Shown: positions 1 through 11,503, counted from the stretch's first letter. The stretch: DNA of 64,000 bases from Rhinopithecus roxellana (GCF_007565055.1 NC_044568.1:24315936-24379935), one strand, 5' to 3'. Notes: generated by a model from the letters alone, not told the origin. Numbers and translations: made by a program.

Positions 1-143
1 TCGCCCGGCTAGTTTTTGTATTTTTGGTAGAGATGGGGTTTCACCGTGTTAGCCAGGATGGTCTCGATCTCCTGACCTCGTGATCCGCCCGTCTCGGCCT
101 CCCAAAGTGCTGGGATTACAGGCTTGAGCCACTGCGCCCGGCC
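1..143 (-). mobile_element. AluY (YRa-like), cut by the window edge
   Basis: Antisense left monomer with the cercopithecid-type bases tcgcccggctag and ggcttgagcc; ends gcgcccggcc. Confidence 0.9.
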
Positions 144-164
144 TAGTTTGCTTATGTTTTAGGT

Positions 165-275
165 ACAGGGTCTTGGTATGTTGCCCAGGGTGACTCAAAC
201 TCCTGGACTCAAGTTATCCTCTTGGTCACCTTCCGAAGTAGCTGAGAGTAAAGGCATGCTCCTGCAGCTGGCTTT
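165..275 (-). mobile_element. Old Alu/FLAM fragment
   Basis: Diverged antisense Alu words (ttgcccaggg, actcctggactcaag, gtagctgaga). Confidence 0.6.
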
Positions 276-363
276 TGAGCAGATGAATGATACGACCTAC
301 GTTAGGTTTTGACAGACTAATGCTAGCTGCTAGGTTAATAATAGATTATAGAGGGCAAAAGTG

Positions 364-720
364 AAGCAGGCTATTGCAGTAATCTTGGTGAGAGGCCAGG
401 GTAGTAGCAGTAGAGGTAGTGAGAAATGGTCATATCCTGGATGTATTTTGAGATAGAGACAACAAGATTTGCTTATGGATTGGATATGGCATGTGAGAAA
501 GAGAAGAATTAAGAATGACTCTAACTTAGGCTGAGGCAGGAGAATTACTTGAACCTGGGAAGGGGAGGTTGCAGTGAGCTGAGATCGTGCTGCTGCACTC
601 CAGCCTGGGCAACAAGAGTGAAACTCCATCTCAAAAAAAAAAAAAAAAGAATGACTCCCACTTTTTGGCTAGAGAAACTGGGAATATGGGGTTACTGTCA
701 TCCGGGCTGGGAAAACTGGC
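364..720. mobile_element. Ancient interspersed repeat, family not named
   Basis: Words such as gtagtagcagtagaggtagtg and gcttatggattggatatgg belong to a repeat I know from mammalian genomes but cannot name safely. It is split by the Alu piece at 529-648, with atgactc(t/c) on both sides. The stretch 43520-43840 appears to be an adjoining part of the same family. Confidence 0.45.
529..648 (+). mobile_element. Alu right-end fragment
   Basis: Starts at ggctgaggcagg and runs to a 16-nt A-tail; 5'-truncated. Flanked by aagaatgact on both sides (near 511 and 648). Confidence 0.85.
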
Positions 721-807
721 TGAAACAATTTTGAGCAGCAGGTTAGGTCTGTTTAGGGCATGTGAGCTTGTGGTGGGAGCTTGTTATTGCAGCTTGTTTC
801 CTTACTT

Positions 808-1457
808 TTTTTTTTTTCTTCAAGAGAGAGGGTCTCGCTCTGTCATCCAGGCTGGAGTGCAGTGGTGCGATTATAGCTCACTATAACCTCAAACCTCAAA
901 CCTCAAACTCCTAGGCTCAAGAGATCCTCCTGCCTTTTTTTTACCCCCACAAAACAAGGTCTCATTCTCTTGCCAGGCTGGAGTACAGTGGCGCCATCAT
1001 GGCTCACTGCAGCCTCAATCTCCCAGGCTCAGGTGATCCTCCCACCTCAGCCTCCCAAGTAGCTGGGACCACAGCATCTCACCTGTAACCCCATCACCAC
1101 CATGCCTGAAGTTACTTTTGTATTTTTTGTGGAGATGACGTTCTGTTATATTGCCTAGGTTGGTCTCGAACTCTGGCCTCAAGTGATCCTCCTGCCTTGG
1201 CCTCCCAAAGTGCTGGGATTACAGGCTTTAAAAAAAAAAAAACATTTGTTTCTAAGTGTTTCATTATTTTTTCTGCCTCAGTCTCTTGACTCACTAGGAC
1301 GACAGGTATTTGCCACCACATCTGGCTAATTTTTAAATTTTTTTGTAGAGAAAATAATTATGCTCAGGCTGGCCTCTAACTCCTGGCCTTAAGCAATCCT
1401 TCCACCTTGACCTCCCAAAGTACTAGGATTACAGGCGTGGGACACTGCGTCCAGCCT
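808..1457 (-). mobile_element. AluJ host, split by another AluJ
   Basis: The right monomer at 808-935 stops at cctcctgcc. The remainder resumes near 1273 with ctgcctcagtctc and ends gcgtccagcc. A small internal repeat (aacctcaaacctcaaacctc) lies at 886-905. Confidence 0.75.
936..1228 (-). mobile_element. AluJ nested in AluJ
   Basis: Antisense, diverged; poly-T-like start, both monomers recognisable, ends at gggattacaggc and lacks the last 5' bases. Confidence 0.75.
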
Positions 1458-1555
1458 GAGTTTTAACAAATGTATGCACCCATGTAGATGCTACCACAGT
1501 CAAGATATATTTCAGTTCCCCCCCGCAAAGGTTTCCTTGTGCCCCTTTGCAGGAA
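1458..1555 (-). mobile_element. L1M 3'-end fragment
   Basis: gagttttaacaaatgtatgc, ccacagtcaagatata and cttgtgcccctttgcag are the reverse complement of the L1M 3' UTR. Confidence 0.7.
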
Positions 1556-1740
1556 TCTGGGACCGGCTGGACTGGGTGGTTCTGCCTCAGTGTCTCTGAT
1601 GAGGTTGCAGTCAAGCTTTTGCCTGGGACTATGCAGTCTCTGAAGACTTGACTAGAACTGAAGGATCTGCCTGTTGGTAGGTGGCTTCACTTCCTAGCCA
1701 TGCTTCTCCATAGAGAGAAAAAGAGTGAAGCCACTATGCC

Positions 1741-1742
1741 TT

Positions 1743-1785
<43 letters not shown>

Positions 1786-1787
1786 TT
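1741..1787 (+). repeat. (TTTA)n microsatellite
   Basis: About eleven TTTA units forming the A-tail (antisense) of the adjoining AluS. Confidence 0.95.
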
Positions 1788-2073
1788 TTTTGAGACAGAG
1801 TCTTGCTCTGTCACCCAGGCTGGAGTGCAGTGGAGTAATCTCAGCTCACTACAACCTCTGCCTCCCGGGTTCAAGCAATTGTCCTTCCTCAGCCTCCCAA
1901 GTAGCTGGGATTATAGGCATACGCCACCACATGTGGCTAATTTTTGTATTTTTAGTAGAGATGGGGTTTCACCATGTTGGCCAGGCTGGTCTCAAACTCC
2001 TAACCTCAGGTGATCTGCCTGCCTCAGCCTCCCAGTGTGCTGGGATTATAGGTGTGAGCCAGTGCGCCCAGCC
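1788..2073 (-). mobile_element. AluS
   Basis: Full-length antisense AluS; target duplication tgccttttat near 1737 and 2079. Confidence 0.9.
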
Positions 2074-2285
2074 CACCGTGCCTTTTATGATCTATTCTTT
2101 AAGTCACTTTCATACCTTTTATGATCTATTATTTGAGTCACTTATTGCTTAGTCTGTTCATTAGAAGCTGGTCACTAAGTCTAACCCACATTCAACAGGG
2201 AGAGAGGTGTTCACACACACAGGGGTGTGAATACCAGGAGGCTGGGATCATTGAGGCCATCTTAGAGGCCGGCTACTATAATACT

Positions 2286-2650
2286 CACTTAAATTTAGTG
2301 AACTCAGAAAAAATTGAATCCTAATAGAGCGGAAACAAAAAGCTCTATATTCTCTATTATTTGAAATACAGTTTTATGATTTAAGAAAATGGGCTCCAAG
2401 AAATTAGTCCTTTTATTCGTTCTGTTGCTATTGTGGCTGTAGAATATTTTCAAATCAAGGACTTCCATAAGAAAGGTCTGTTAACGGGTGTCTGATTATA
2501 AGTACATACCTTACATATGACCAAGTCAGAGCACAGAATTTTATAATCTATCCTTCAGATATATTTGAAACTATTATACCCAGGTACCTGGTGAGCTGCC
2601 TACATTGGCTCTTAATAAGGATCTTTCTCAGAAATGGTTTAAACTAATAC
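2286..2650. other. Intron 3 sequence without a recognised element
   Basis: A/T-rich single-copy-looking sequence; nothing seen in it. Confidence 0.5.
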
Positions 2651-2810
2651 AATATAGTAGAAAGAGCTCTAGATTTGAGTCAAGACAATCGTAACTGTTT
2701 TCCTTAACATGTAAGTGAGGATCAGAATGTTTGCCCTATTCATGTGCGTCATGTGAGAATTAAATGTAGTACCGGAATATGTGAAAATGCCTTTTAAATT
2801 ATAAACACCT
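2651..2810 (+). mobile_element. MIR, degraded
   Basis: tatagtagaaagagctctag and later gagaattaaatgtag echo the MIR core, with a gap in the middle. Confidence 0.5.
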
Positions 2811-2930
2811 ATCCACAGTTAGACTATTTGATGGTTCTGTAGGGTGAGATTATAGCTAACTGATTGATAGAGTGTTTGTGCTATAGTGTGCCTTAGGTAA
2901 GCTTCATGTCAGGTAGTTGAAAAATGTTGG

Positions 2931-3231
2931 GGCCGGGCGCGGTGGCTCAAGCCTGTAATCTCAGCACTTTGGGAGGCCGAGACGGGCGGATCACGAGGTC
3001 AAGAGATCGAGACCATCCTGGCTAACATGGTGAAACCCCGTCTCTACTAAAAAATACAAAAAAAACTAGCTAGGCAAGGTGGCGGGCGCCTGTAGTCCCA
3101 GCTACTCGGGAGGCTGAGGCAGGAGAATGGTGTAAACCCGGGAGGCAGAGCTTGCAGTGAGCTGAGATCCGGCCACTGCACTCCAGCCTGGGCAACAGAG
3201 CAAGACTCCGTCTCAAAAAAAAAAGAAAAAA
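2931..3231 (+). mobile_element. AluYRa-type
   Basis: Full length, gctcaagcctg and gagatccggccac present; perfect 12-bp duplication gaaaaatgttgg at 2919-2930 and 3232-3243. Confidence 0.92.
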
Positions 3232-3431
3232 GAAAAATGTTGGAACACTACATCTTTCCCAAGTGTTCCATCCTGGTGTGTTACAAACACTGGCAGCCAA
3301 AATGTTCTTAATCCTTCTTTACATTAATTTAGCTGTCAAAAGACAAGGGAAAAGCAACTAATCAGAATTTAAATCATTCTTTTTAAAATTGTATAGACCA
3401 AACAACTCCAATTCCTTTTATCTTTCCTCTT

Positions 3432-3729
3432 TTTTTTTTTTTTTTTTTGAGATGGAGTCTCGCTCTGTCGCCCAGGCTGGAGTGCAGTGGCCGGATCTCA
3501 GCTCACTGCAAGCTCCGCCTCCCTGGTTCACGCTATTCTCCTGCTTCAGCCTTCCGTGTAGTTGGGACTACAGGTGCCCACCACCGTGCCCGGCTGATTT
3601 TTGTATTTTTTAGTAGAGATGGGGTTTCACCGTGTTAGCCAGGATGGTCTCGATCTCCTGACCTCGTGATCCGCCTGTCTCGGCCTCCCAAAGTGCCGGG
3701 ATTACAGGCTTGAGCCACCGCGCCCGGCC
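3432..3729 (-). mobile_element. AluYRa-type
   Basis: Full-length antisense; 13-bp duplication tatctttcctctt at 3419 and 3730. Confidence 0.92.
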
Positions 3730-3742
3730 TATCTTTCCTCTT

Positions 3743-4894
3743 AGGACTTATTTCCATTTACTTTTATTTCAAATAAATGCAAGTGATTATGGTTGACCAT
3801 AAATTGTTAGTCTTGAGTGGTCAGATGAATGGTTTTTACATGTATTCTGTATCTCATAAAGCTTCATTGGTATTTTGAAGTAATGATTGGATGTACTGAC
3901 TTTGCAATACCAGTTAATGACTTTAAAGATAAGGGGTATGAAAATCATTTCACAAAAGGAAGAAAATGAACTTTACAGTGGTACTGTTCTTTTTTTTGTG
4001 TGGAAATTGAATATGCTATCTAGTTTTTACCACATGGACCTCAGAAAAAGAGAGGTTAAACTTTTTTATGGTTTACATTCCTGTTTATAGCTTGTGATTT
4101 TAATTGATAGTCAAATACATTAATATCAGACATCCAGAAGTATTTATAAAGTATATGTCATTAGAGTAGCTACTTTTAAAATTTTTGAGAAGTTGTATTT
4201 TTTTTCTTTGTGGACTTTTATACTTAAAAGTCTTTTAATTTATTTTTGTGAGCGTGAAATGAAGCAAAATCTAACAACATTGGATTTAATGAGTGAGGAC
4301 AGAATTTTATTTTAAATGGCCTTTTCTAATAAAGGTCTATGACTCTGCTTCTTCTGGAACCTTTTATGCACTTGCCTGCAGGATCTTTGTCCCAAAATAA
4401 ATATTGTGTTTGTTTATATACCATCCACAATTTGGCACAGTTTACAGGACTTCTTGATGTTAGCTTTGAGAAATCCCTATTTAAACTCAAGAAGTTCCTT
4501 CTCTGTAGATAGCCCAGTCGTTCCAAATAAAAGATCTCTGTGGCAAAGCTTTGGAGTGTGATTTTCTTTGAGAGAAATTGAGGCAGCTTTACAAATACCT
4601 TGTCACATCTGGATTTTAAGTATTTCAGTTCAACTAAAATATGAATTGACAGCACTTAGTTACTGACAGTTTAGGTGTATTGAAATCTGGTTTTAAAAAA
4701 TGTTTTAGGTATACTATAATATTCTAATAATAACTGAATCATACAATTTAGAACTGGTAGCTGTGAGCTTATATATATATAAAAGACACCTTTGTATCTA
4801 GAAAAACGTTTGTATTTTTAAAGAAAATTTTTTATTTTAGTTATTTTTCAATCTAAGAGAGGAAGTCGACTTTCTGAAAAAATTAAAATGTTTT
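3743..4894. other. Repeat-poor intron 3 stretch
   Basis: No interspersed element recognised. It holds a 109-codon antisense open frame (4326-4655) with no known family, no Kozak-like or splice support and an A/T-rich setting. I treat it as chance or a very old insertion. Confidence 0.5.
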
Positions 4895-5191
4895 GGCTGG
4901 GTGTGGTGGCTCATGCCTGTAATCCCAGCAATTTGGGAGGCTGAGGCAGGTGGATCACCTGAGGTCAGAAGTTCAAGACCAGCCTGGTCAATGTGATGAA
5001 ATCCCACCTCTACTAAAAATACAAAAAATTAGCCAGGTATGGTGGCATGTGCCTGTAATCCCAGCTACTCAGGAGGCTGAGGCAGGAGAATTGCTTGAAC
5101 CCGGGAGGCAGAGGTTGCAGTGGGCCGAGATTGCACCACTATACTCCAGCCTGGGCAACAGAGCAAGACTCTGTCTGAAAAAAAAAAAAAA
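4895..5191 (+). mobile_element. AluS
   Basis: Full length with a 13-nt A-tail; flanks attaaaatgtttt and attttaaatgtttt. Confidence 0.9.
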
Positions 5192-5463
5192 TTTTAAATG
5201 TTTTAAAATTAGTATGTCGTAGTACCTTCCAGTTAAAGAGTACATGAATCTGCATATATGGTAAATGCACCTCTGAAGCACTTGAGGATTGTGTATTCCC
5301 TTTTTCCCTTCTTTTGGATTGCATTATTTCCATTTTAGTGTAAAGGTGAAATTCTCATTCATGACCTTTCCTGAATTACATAGTCCAAGTGAGAGAAGTC
5401 AGAAATAATATGTCTGAGAAGACCATCCTTCACTCTTCCCCATCTTGCTTCTACTTTCTACCC

Positions 5464-5751
5464 TTTTTTTGAGACGGAGTCTCGCTCTATCGCCTAGGCT
5501 GGAGTGCAGTAACGCGATCTCAGCTCACTGTAAACTCCGCCTCCCGGGTTCACGCCATTCTCCTGCCTCAGCCTCCCGAGTAGCTAGGACTATAGGCGCC
5601 CGCCACCGCACCCGGCTAATGTTTTGTATTTTTAGTAGAGACGGCGTTTCACCGTGTTAGCCAGGATGGTCTCAATCTCCTGACTTCGTGATCCGCCTTC
5701 CTCAGCCTTCCAAAGTGCTGAGATTACAGGCGTGAGCCACTGTGCCTGGCC
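5464..5751 (-). mobile_element. AluY
   Basis: First of three head-to-tail antisense Alus; short 7-nt T tract, ends gtgcctggcc. Confidence 0.9.
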
Positions 5752-6046
5752 TTTTATTTTCTTTTGAGATGATGTCTTGCTCTGTCACCTAGGCTGGAAT
5801 GCAGTGGTGTAATCTTGGCTCACTGCAACCTCCACCTCCTAGGTTCAAGGGATTCTCCTGCCTCAGCCTCCGAGTAGCTGGGATTACAAGCATCTGCCAC
5901 CACGCCTGGCTAATTTTTGTGTTTTTATTGGAGATGGGGTTTCACCATTTTGGCCAGACTGGTCTCGAACTCCTGACCTCAGGTGATCCGCCCACCGTGG
6001 CCTCCCAAAGTGCTGGGATTACAGGCATGAGCCACTGTGCCTGGCC
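5752..6046 (-). mobile_element. AluS
   Basis: Second of the tandem trio, directly abutting both neighbours. Confidence 0.9.
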
Positions 6047-6321
6047 TTTTTCTTTTTTTTTTGAAACTGGATCTCTCTCTGTCACCCAGGCTGGAGTGCA
6101 GTGGTGTGATCTTGGCTTACTGCAACCTCTGCCTCCTGGGCTCAAGTGATCCTCCCACCTCAGCCTCCCAAGTAGCTGGAACCACAGGCATGCGCCACCA
6201 TGCCCAGGTAATTTTTTTTGTAGATAACGGGGTCTCACCGTGTTGCCCAGGCTGGTCTCAAACTCCTGGACTCAAGTAATCCACTCGCCTTGGCCTTTCA
6301 AAGTGCTGGGATTACAAGCGT
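6047..6321 (-). mobile_element. AluJ
   Basis: Third of the trio; loses the last bases after attacaagcgtg. Confidence 0.85.
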
Positions 6322-6462
6322 GTACTCATCTTTTTTTTTTAATGGTTAATTCAAATACTGCCAGGATAGACTATTGAAATGTTGTCCACTGAAGATGTTA
6401 ATTTCTTTGTAGCACTGCTATGCCCTGGCTTTACTGTTTCCCATTTTCACTTGTAATTTTTC

Positions 6463-6625
6463 AATCAGCATTATTGAGGTATAATTTACATACAGTACGC
6501 TTCACCTATTTTAAGTGTACAAGTCCGTGACAACTGTGTATTCAGTAGTATAACCACCACCAAAGTTAAGATACAGAATATTTCCATTGCTTCAAAAAGT
6601 TCCCTCATGCTCCCTTGCAGGTAGT
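6463..6625 (-). mobile_element. L1M 3'-end fragment
   Basis: attgaggtataatttacata, ataaccaccaccaaagtta and aaaagttccctcatgctccc match the complement of the L1M 3' UTR. Confidence 0.75.
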
Positions 6626-6975
6626 GTTCTAATTGATGAAGACATGCATGCACTGATACTTTCGTGATCCTCATCTTACAGGGAAGAAAACGTTTGTAAT
6701 TTCTTTTTAACAGCATAAAAATGTTGTTTACCTTCAGGTGCAGAGACTTTGTTTCTTCAGTATTATTCTTTGATAGTTTTCTACAGAGGATTGGAAGCTA
6801 CAGACAAGCTAAAGTATAATAGTGATATGGTAGACTTTAATTTTTACCTATTTTTATGAAAGTATACAATGTAAACAGTTGGAAAGTATTATCTGTTATA
6901 AGCTTTTCAGTTTAAGGTGGGCCTGCTCAAATTGATGTGTATTTAGGAACTAAGAATTTTAAATAACATTGGAAG
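6626..6975. other. Intron 3 sequence without a recognised element
   Basis: A/T-rich; nothing seen. Confidence 0.5.
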
Positions 6976-7294
6976 GGCCGGGCGCAGTAGCTCACGCCTG
7001 TAATCCCAGCACTTTGGGAGACCAGTGCAGGCAGATCACAAGGTCAGGAGTTCAAGAACAGCCTGGCTAACATAGTGAAACCCCATCTCTACTAAAAATA
7101 CAAAAAAAAAAAAAAAAAAAAAAAAATTAGCCGAGCGTGTTGGTGGGCGCCTGTAGTTCCAGCTACTTGGGAGGCTGAGGCAGGAGAATCGCTTGAACCC
7201 GGGGGGCGGAGGTTGCAGTGAGCAGAGATTGAGCCACTGCACTCCAATCTGGGAGACACAGCAAGACTCTGTCTCAAAAATAAATAAATAAATA
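6976..7294 (+). mobile_element. AluS with enlarged middle A tract
   Basis: The middle A-rich linker is a 25-nt A run (7101-7125). Flanks aaataacattggaa and aaatagcatttgaa. Confidence 0.9.
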
Positions 7295-7671
7295 GCATTT
7301 GAAATGTGCTTTAATGACATGTGTAGAAACTGTATTTAAAAAAATAAAACTTGCCTCTTGGCAGTATTGCTGTGCTTTCAGGACTCTAATACAGACTGTA
7401 CCTAAGAAGGAAAGGGCTGAGTCTGGGAATGGTTGGCAGGTTGTTTTTGGGGATGAAAAACCTTTTACCCATGTATGTAGCCAGTACTGAGCCTTCTTGT
7501 GTTTTAAAACTTCAGATGTAAAGGCAGGTTAACCTTCAGATTAAAACAAAAGGATGGCATAGAAACTTGTGACTTCGACATTTATATTAGAAGAATTTAG
7601 ATGTTTTCAAATAAACAAATCTTCTGCCCATAACATAGATGTTCAAAGTTTGTTCTGTATAACAACAATCA
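7295..7671. other. Intron 3 sequence without a recognised element
   Basis: Nothing seen beyond chance open frames. Confidence 0.5.
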
Positions 7672-7910
7672 TGGACGAGTTTTCTGCGCCAGGCTGATGC
7701 ATGGCCGGACTCGCTCACTGCAAGCTCCGCCCCCTACGCCTTTCTTCGCCTCAGCCCCAGCTGGGACACAGGGCCCGCCATCTCGCCCGGCATTTTCTTG
7801 TATTTTTGTTATAGAGACGGGTTTCACGTGTAGCAGGATGCCGATCTCCGACCTCGTGATCCCCCGCTCCCTCCAAAGTGCTGGGACAGCTGAGCCACCG
7901 CGCCCGCCCC
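7672..7910 (-). mobile_element. Young AluY with many small deletions
   Basis: Collinear with an antisense AluYRa (gctcactgcaagctccgcc, catctcgcccggc, cctcgtgatc, gccaccgcgcccg) but about 50 bases short. The loss is spread over many 1-5-base gaps and the poly-T is absent. CpGs are well kept, which does not fit slow decay. Confidence 0.85.
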
Positions 7911-8055
7911 TCAATTTTAATATTGTTGGCCCGTTTCAGACACTTTTTGCCCTTTGGAGAACCCCTCATTGTTTTTTTAGTTATTCACACCAGCTTTTTA
8001 GTCCTGAGTTTCCATCCCTTTGCTATCCAGAGCATTTCTGGGCCATTTTTTACTG

Positions 8056-8355
8056 GGCCAGGTGCCGTGGCTCGCGCCTCTGGTCCCAGTGCTTTGGGAG
8101 GCTAGGGCGGGTGGATCACCTAGGGTTAGGAGTTCAAGACTACCATGGCCAGCATGGTGAAGTCTCTACTAAGAATGCCAGAATTGGCTGGGCGTGGTGG
8201 CAGGTGCCTGTGGTCCCAGCTGCTCTGGAGGCTAAGGCAGGAGAATCGCTTGAACCTGGGAGGCAGAGGGTGCAGTGAGCCAAGATTGCGCCACTGCACT
8301 CAGCCTGGGAAATGAACAAAATTCCATCTCAAAAAATAATAATAAAAATAAAAAG
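8056..8355 (+). mobile_element. AluS
   Basis: Full length, gggccaggtgccgtggctcg to an A-rich tail with aataataataaaaataaaaa. Confidence 0.85.
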
Positions 8356-8541
8356 GCAGAAATTGGTCAGGCATGGTGTCGCATGTCTCTGGTTCCAGTT
8401 ACTCGGGAGGCTGGGGCGGGAGATTTGCTTGGGCCTGGGAGGCAGAGGTTGCAGTGAGCAGAGGTCGCACCATGGCACTCCAGCCTGTGGCAAAGCGAGG
8501 CCCAATCTCCAAACAAATAACAACAACAACAAAAAAAAACC
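8356..8541 (+). mobile_element. Alu right-monomer fragment
   Basis: ggtcaggcatggtgtcgcatg onward, a single right arm ending caaataacaacaacaacaaa. Confidence 0.8.
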
Positions 8542-8822
8542 CTAAAAGATTTCTTATTTTCCTTAAGTGTATTGGCCAAGGTTAAAATATTCATCCTGAA
8601 TATTCTGTATGAAAACATTGGATATGAAGAAAAAAAGAAAATTCGGGCAGTTGACCAGGGGAGAGAATCAAGGTTTTTGGTTCTTCCTAACACTTCTTCT
8701 CAGTGAGACTATACTCACTTTTTAAAAAGCTATTTATAAAATATTAAAATAAGGTATTACATAAAGTTAAAAATTGAAACAAAAGTCAGCATCTTAATTC
8801 ACCAGTTGCACAACTGAATGGT

Positions 8823-9127
8823 GTTTTTTGTTTGTTTTTTTTGAGACAGAGTCTCGCTCTGTTGCCCAGGGTGGAGTGCAGTGGCATGATCTTGGCTCAC
8901 TGCAAGCTCCATATCCCGGGTTCACGCCATTCTCCCGCCTCAGCCTCCCAAGTAGCTAGGACTACAGGCGCCTGCCACCATGCCTGGCTAATTTTTTTGT
9001 ATTTTTTTTAGTAGAGACGGGGTTTCACCATGTTAGCCAGGATAATCTCGATCTCCTGACCTTGTGATCTGCCCGCCTCGGCCTCTCAAAGTGCTGAGAT
9101 TACAGGTGTGAGCCACCACACCCAGCC
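8823..9127 (-). mobile_element. AluY
   Basis: Sits in the A-tail side of the next AluS. The pair shares one outer duplication, actgaatggtgttttt (8811) and actgagtggttttt (9447). Confidence 0.88.
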
Positions 9128-9446
9128 TTTTTTTTTGTTTTTTGTTTTTTGTTTTTTTTTTTTGAGATGGAGTTTCACTCTTGTTGTCTAGACTGGAGTG
9201 CAATGGCGCGATCTCAGCTCACGGCGACCTCCACCTCCCGGGTTCATGCAGTTCCCTACCTCAGCCTCCAGAGTAACTGGGATTACAGGCATGTGCCACC
9301 ATCCTTGGCTAATGTTTTGTATTTTTAGTAGAGACGGGTTTTCTCCATGTTGGTCAGGCTAGTCTCGAGCTCCTGACCTCAGGTGATCTGCCCACCTTGG
9401 CTTCCTAAAGTGCTGGGATTACAAGTGTAAGCCACCACGCCTGGCC
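9128..9446 (-). mobile_element. AluS
   Basis: Antisense with a mixed T/G tail (9128-9163). Confidence 0.9.
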
Positions 9447-9516
9447 ACTGAGTGGTTTTTAATATAGTCACAACCATCGCCGTTATCTAATTTGTGAATA
9501 TTTCAGAGCTCTGGGC

Positions 9517-9823
9517 CATTTTATTTATTTTTTATTTATTTATTTAGAGACGGAGTCTCTTGTCTGCCGGGCTGGAGTGCAGTGGCGCAATCTCGGCACA
9601 CTGCAACCTCTGCCTCCCAGGTTCAAGCTATTCTCCTGCCTCAGCCTCCTGAGTAGCTGGGATTACAGGAGCCCGCCACCATGCCCAGCTGATTTTTGTA
9701 TTTTTAATAGAGACGGTTTCGCCATGTTGGCCAGGATGGTCTCGAACTCCTGACCTCAGGTGATCTGCCCACTTTGGCCTCCCAAAGTGCTGGGATTACA
9801 GGCGTGAGCCACCGTGCCTTGCC
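9517..9823 (-). mobile_element. AluS with TTTA-rich tail
   Basis: ttatttatttatttagagacggagtctc to gtgccttgcc; flanks gggccattttattt and gccccatgctattt. Confidence 0.9.
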
Positions 9824-9833
9824 CCATGCTATT

Positions 9834-10077
9834 TTTGAGACAGTCTCCGCTCTGTTGCCCAAGCTGGAATGCGGTGGCACAACCATGGCTCACTGCAGCT
9901 TCAACCTCCCAGGCTCAAGCGATTCTTCCACCTCACTGGGACTGTAGGCACATGCACTGCACCAGCTGTTTGTTTTGTTTTGTTTTACTTTCTGTAGAGA
10001 AGGGGTCTCACTATGTTGCTTAGGGTGGTCTCAAACTCCTGGCTGGGTTCAAATGATCCTCCCACTTTGGCCTCCCA
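9834..10077 (-). mobile_element. AluJ, truncated
   Basis: Diverged antisense AluJ with a tttgttttgttttgtttta linker; ends at ggcctccca. Confidence 0.8.
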
Positions 10078-10124
10078 TGAACCATTTTAAATGCTTTTTG
10101 AAAACTGCAAAGCAGTTTTTATGG

Positions 10125-10375
10125 TGATTGCCACCACCAGACACTGTGGTAGATGGTTTACATCATCACTAATTATCTTAATACTGCACTATATAGAAGT
10201 GTTTAATTTTAGAACATATCTGGTGATAGCTTGATTTTACAGCTGTGGAAACTGAGGCCAGAGAGGCTAAGTAAACCTTCAAAAGTCATGTTACCTGTTT
10301 CCTGGTAGAGCCAGGACCCTGACCTACTTCTTTTTTTTACCACCAAGTCTGTTCTTTGTATACTACACTACTGCT
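10125..10375 (-). mobile_element. MIR
   Basis: Antisense MIR core: tgattttacagctgtggaa, ctgaggccagagaggctaag, tagagccaggaccctgacc. Confidence 0.75.
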
Positions 10376-10457
10376 AATAAGTAATCATTAGGTAAGTTGA
10401 TGCAAACTCCACATACCACTTTCCGAAGCCTTATTTAGAGTTATTTTGGCCCACCAA

Positions 10458-10735
10458 GGTACTCTACTGATATATGTATATAAATTATACGTATTAGATT
10501 ATATTTTTTATATATGTATATATAAAAATATATCTAATATCTAATATATAATTATATGTCTAATATGTAATTTATATAATTTATGGCATATAAATTACAT
10601 ATAATTTGTATATATTTATATAATCTATTATGAATTATATATACATTATATAATATATATCATACATCTAATATATAAAATATATGTCCTCTATATACAT
10701 ATAGCATTATGTTCTAAGACTTTTTTTATATATAT
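10458..10735. repeat. AT-rich low-complexity tract
   Basis: About 280 nt almost free of G and C, made of irregular tatata/taatat runs with much self-complementarity. Confidence 0.9.
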
Positions 10736-10741
10736 AGAATA

Positions 10742-11503
10742 TAGTCTAAGACTCTCAGGGATTCCTGTACTGTTGATAGTACCAAATCCTATATATGTGC
10801 TGTTTTTTCCTATACAGATACATATATACCTATGATAAAGTTTAATGTATAAATTAGGCACAGTAAGAGATTAACAACCATAACTAATAATAAAGTAGAA
10901 TATGGCCAGGCAAGGCTGCTCACACCTATAATCCCAGTGTTTTGGGAGACCAAGGCAGTAGGATTGCTTGAGTCCAGGAGTTTGAGACCAGCCTGGGCAA
11001 TATGAGACCCTGTCCATACAAAAAAGTTTAAAAATTAGCCGGGTATGGTGGCATGCACCTGTAGTCCTAGCTGTTTGGGAGGCTGAGATGTGAGAATTGT
11101 ATGAACCTAGGAGTTTGAGGCTACAGTGAACTATGATTGAGTGATGACACTCTAGCCTGAGCAATAGAGCAAAACCCTGTCTCCAAAAAAATTAAAAGTT
11201 TAAAAAAACGAAGTGGAACACTAATAACAGTATGCTGTAATAAATGTAAAATGAAGGTTATTTGAACATAAGCACTGCCATACTGCAGCAGGATGGCTAC
11301 TAAGTAATGGACACATTCCTTATATAGCGTGGATGTGCTGGACAAAGAGATGATTCATTTCTCTGGAGAGGAGTGTAATTTAAAACTTACGAATTGTTTA
11401 TTTCTGGAATTTTTCATATAATATTTTTGGACCGTGATTAGTAACCGTGGGAGTAACTGAAACCATGAAGAACAAAACTGTGGCTAGGCGGGGACTACTG
11501 TAC
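10742..11503. mobile_element. Tigger-type (pogo) DNA transposon remnant
   Basis: The body reads gataaagtttaatgtataa, ggcacagtaagagattaac and ctggacaaagagatgattca. The terminal repeat near 11427-11503 runs accgtgattagtaaccgtgg to ggcggggactactgta. These fit the nonautonomous Tigger/MER44-like group; the exact subfamily is from memory. An AluJ interrupts it. Confidence 0.7.
10903..11208 (+). mobile_element. AluJ inside the Tigger remnant
   Basis: ggccaggcaaggctgctcac to a ttaaaagtttaaaaaaa tail; transposon words continue on both sides. Confidence 0.85.

Larger units (their letters stand above)
1556..2285. mobile_element. Old retroelement split by AluS, family not named
   Basis: ggtggttctgcctcagtgtc, catgaggttgcag-like and ggtgtgaataccaggaggct with ggccatcttagaggc are parts of one common mammalian repeat, on either side of the AluS at 1788-2073. 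Confidence 0.55.

Noticed and set aside
1700..2152. 150-codon frame and the many similar frames (for example 38740-39303, 5799-6149)
   Set aside because: Translations of Alu sequence; the residues repeat from copy to copy (CSGxISAHCxL, SPASASxVAGTTG).
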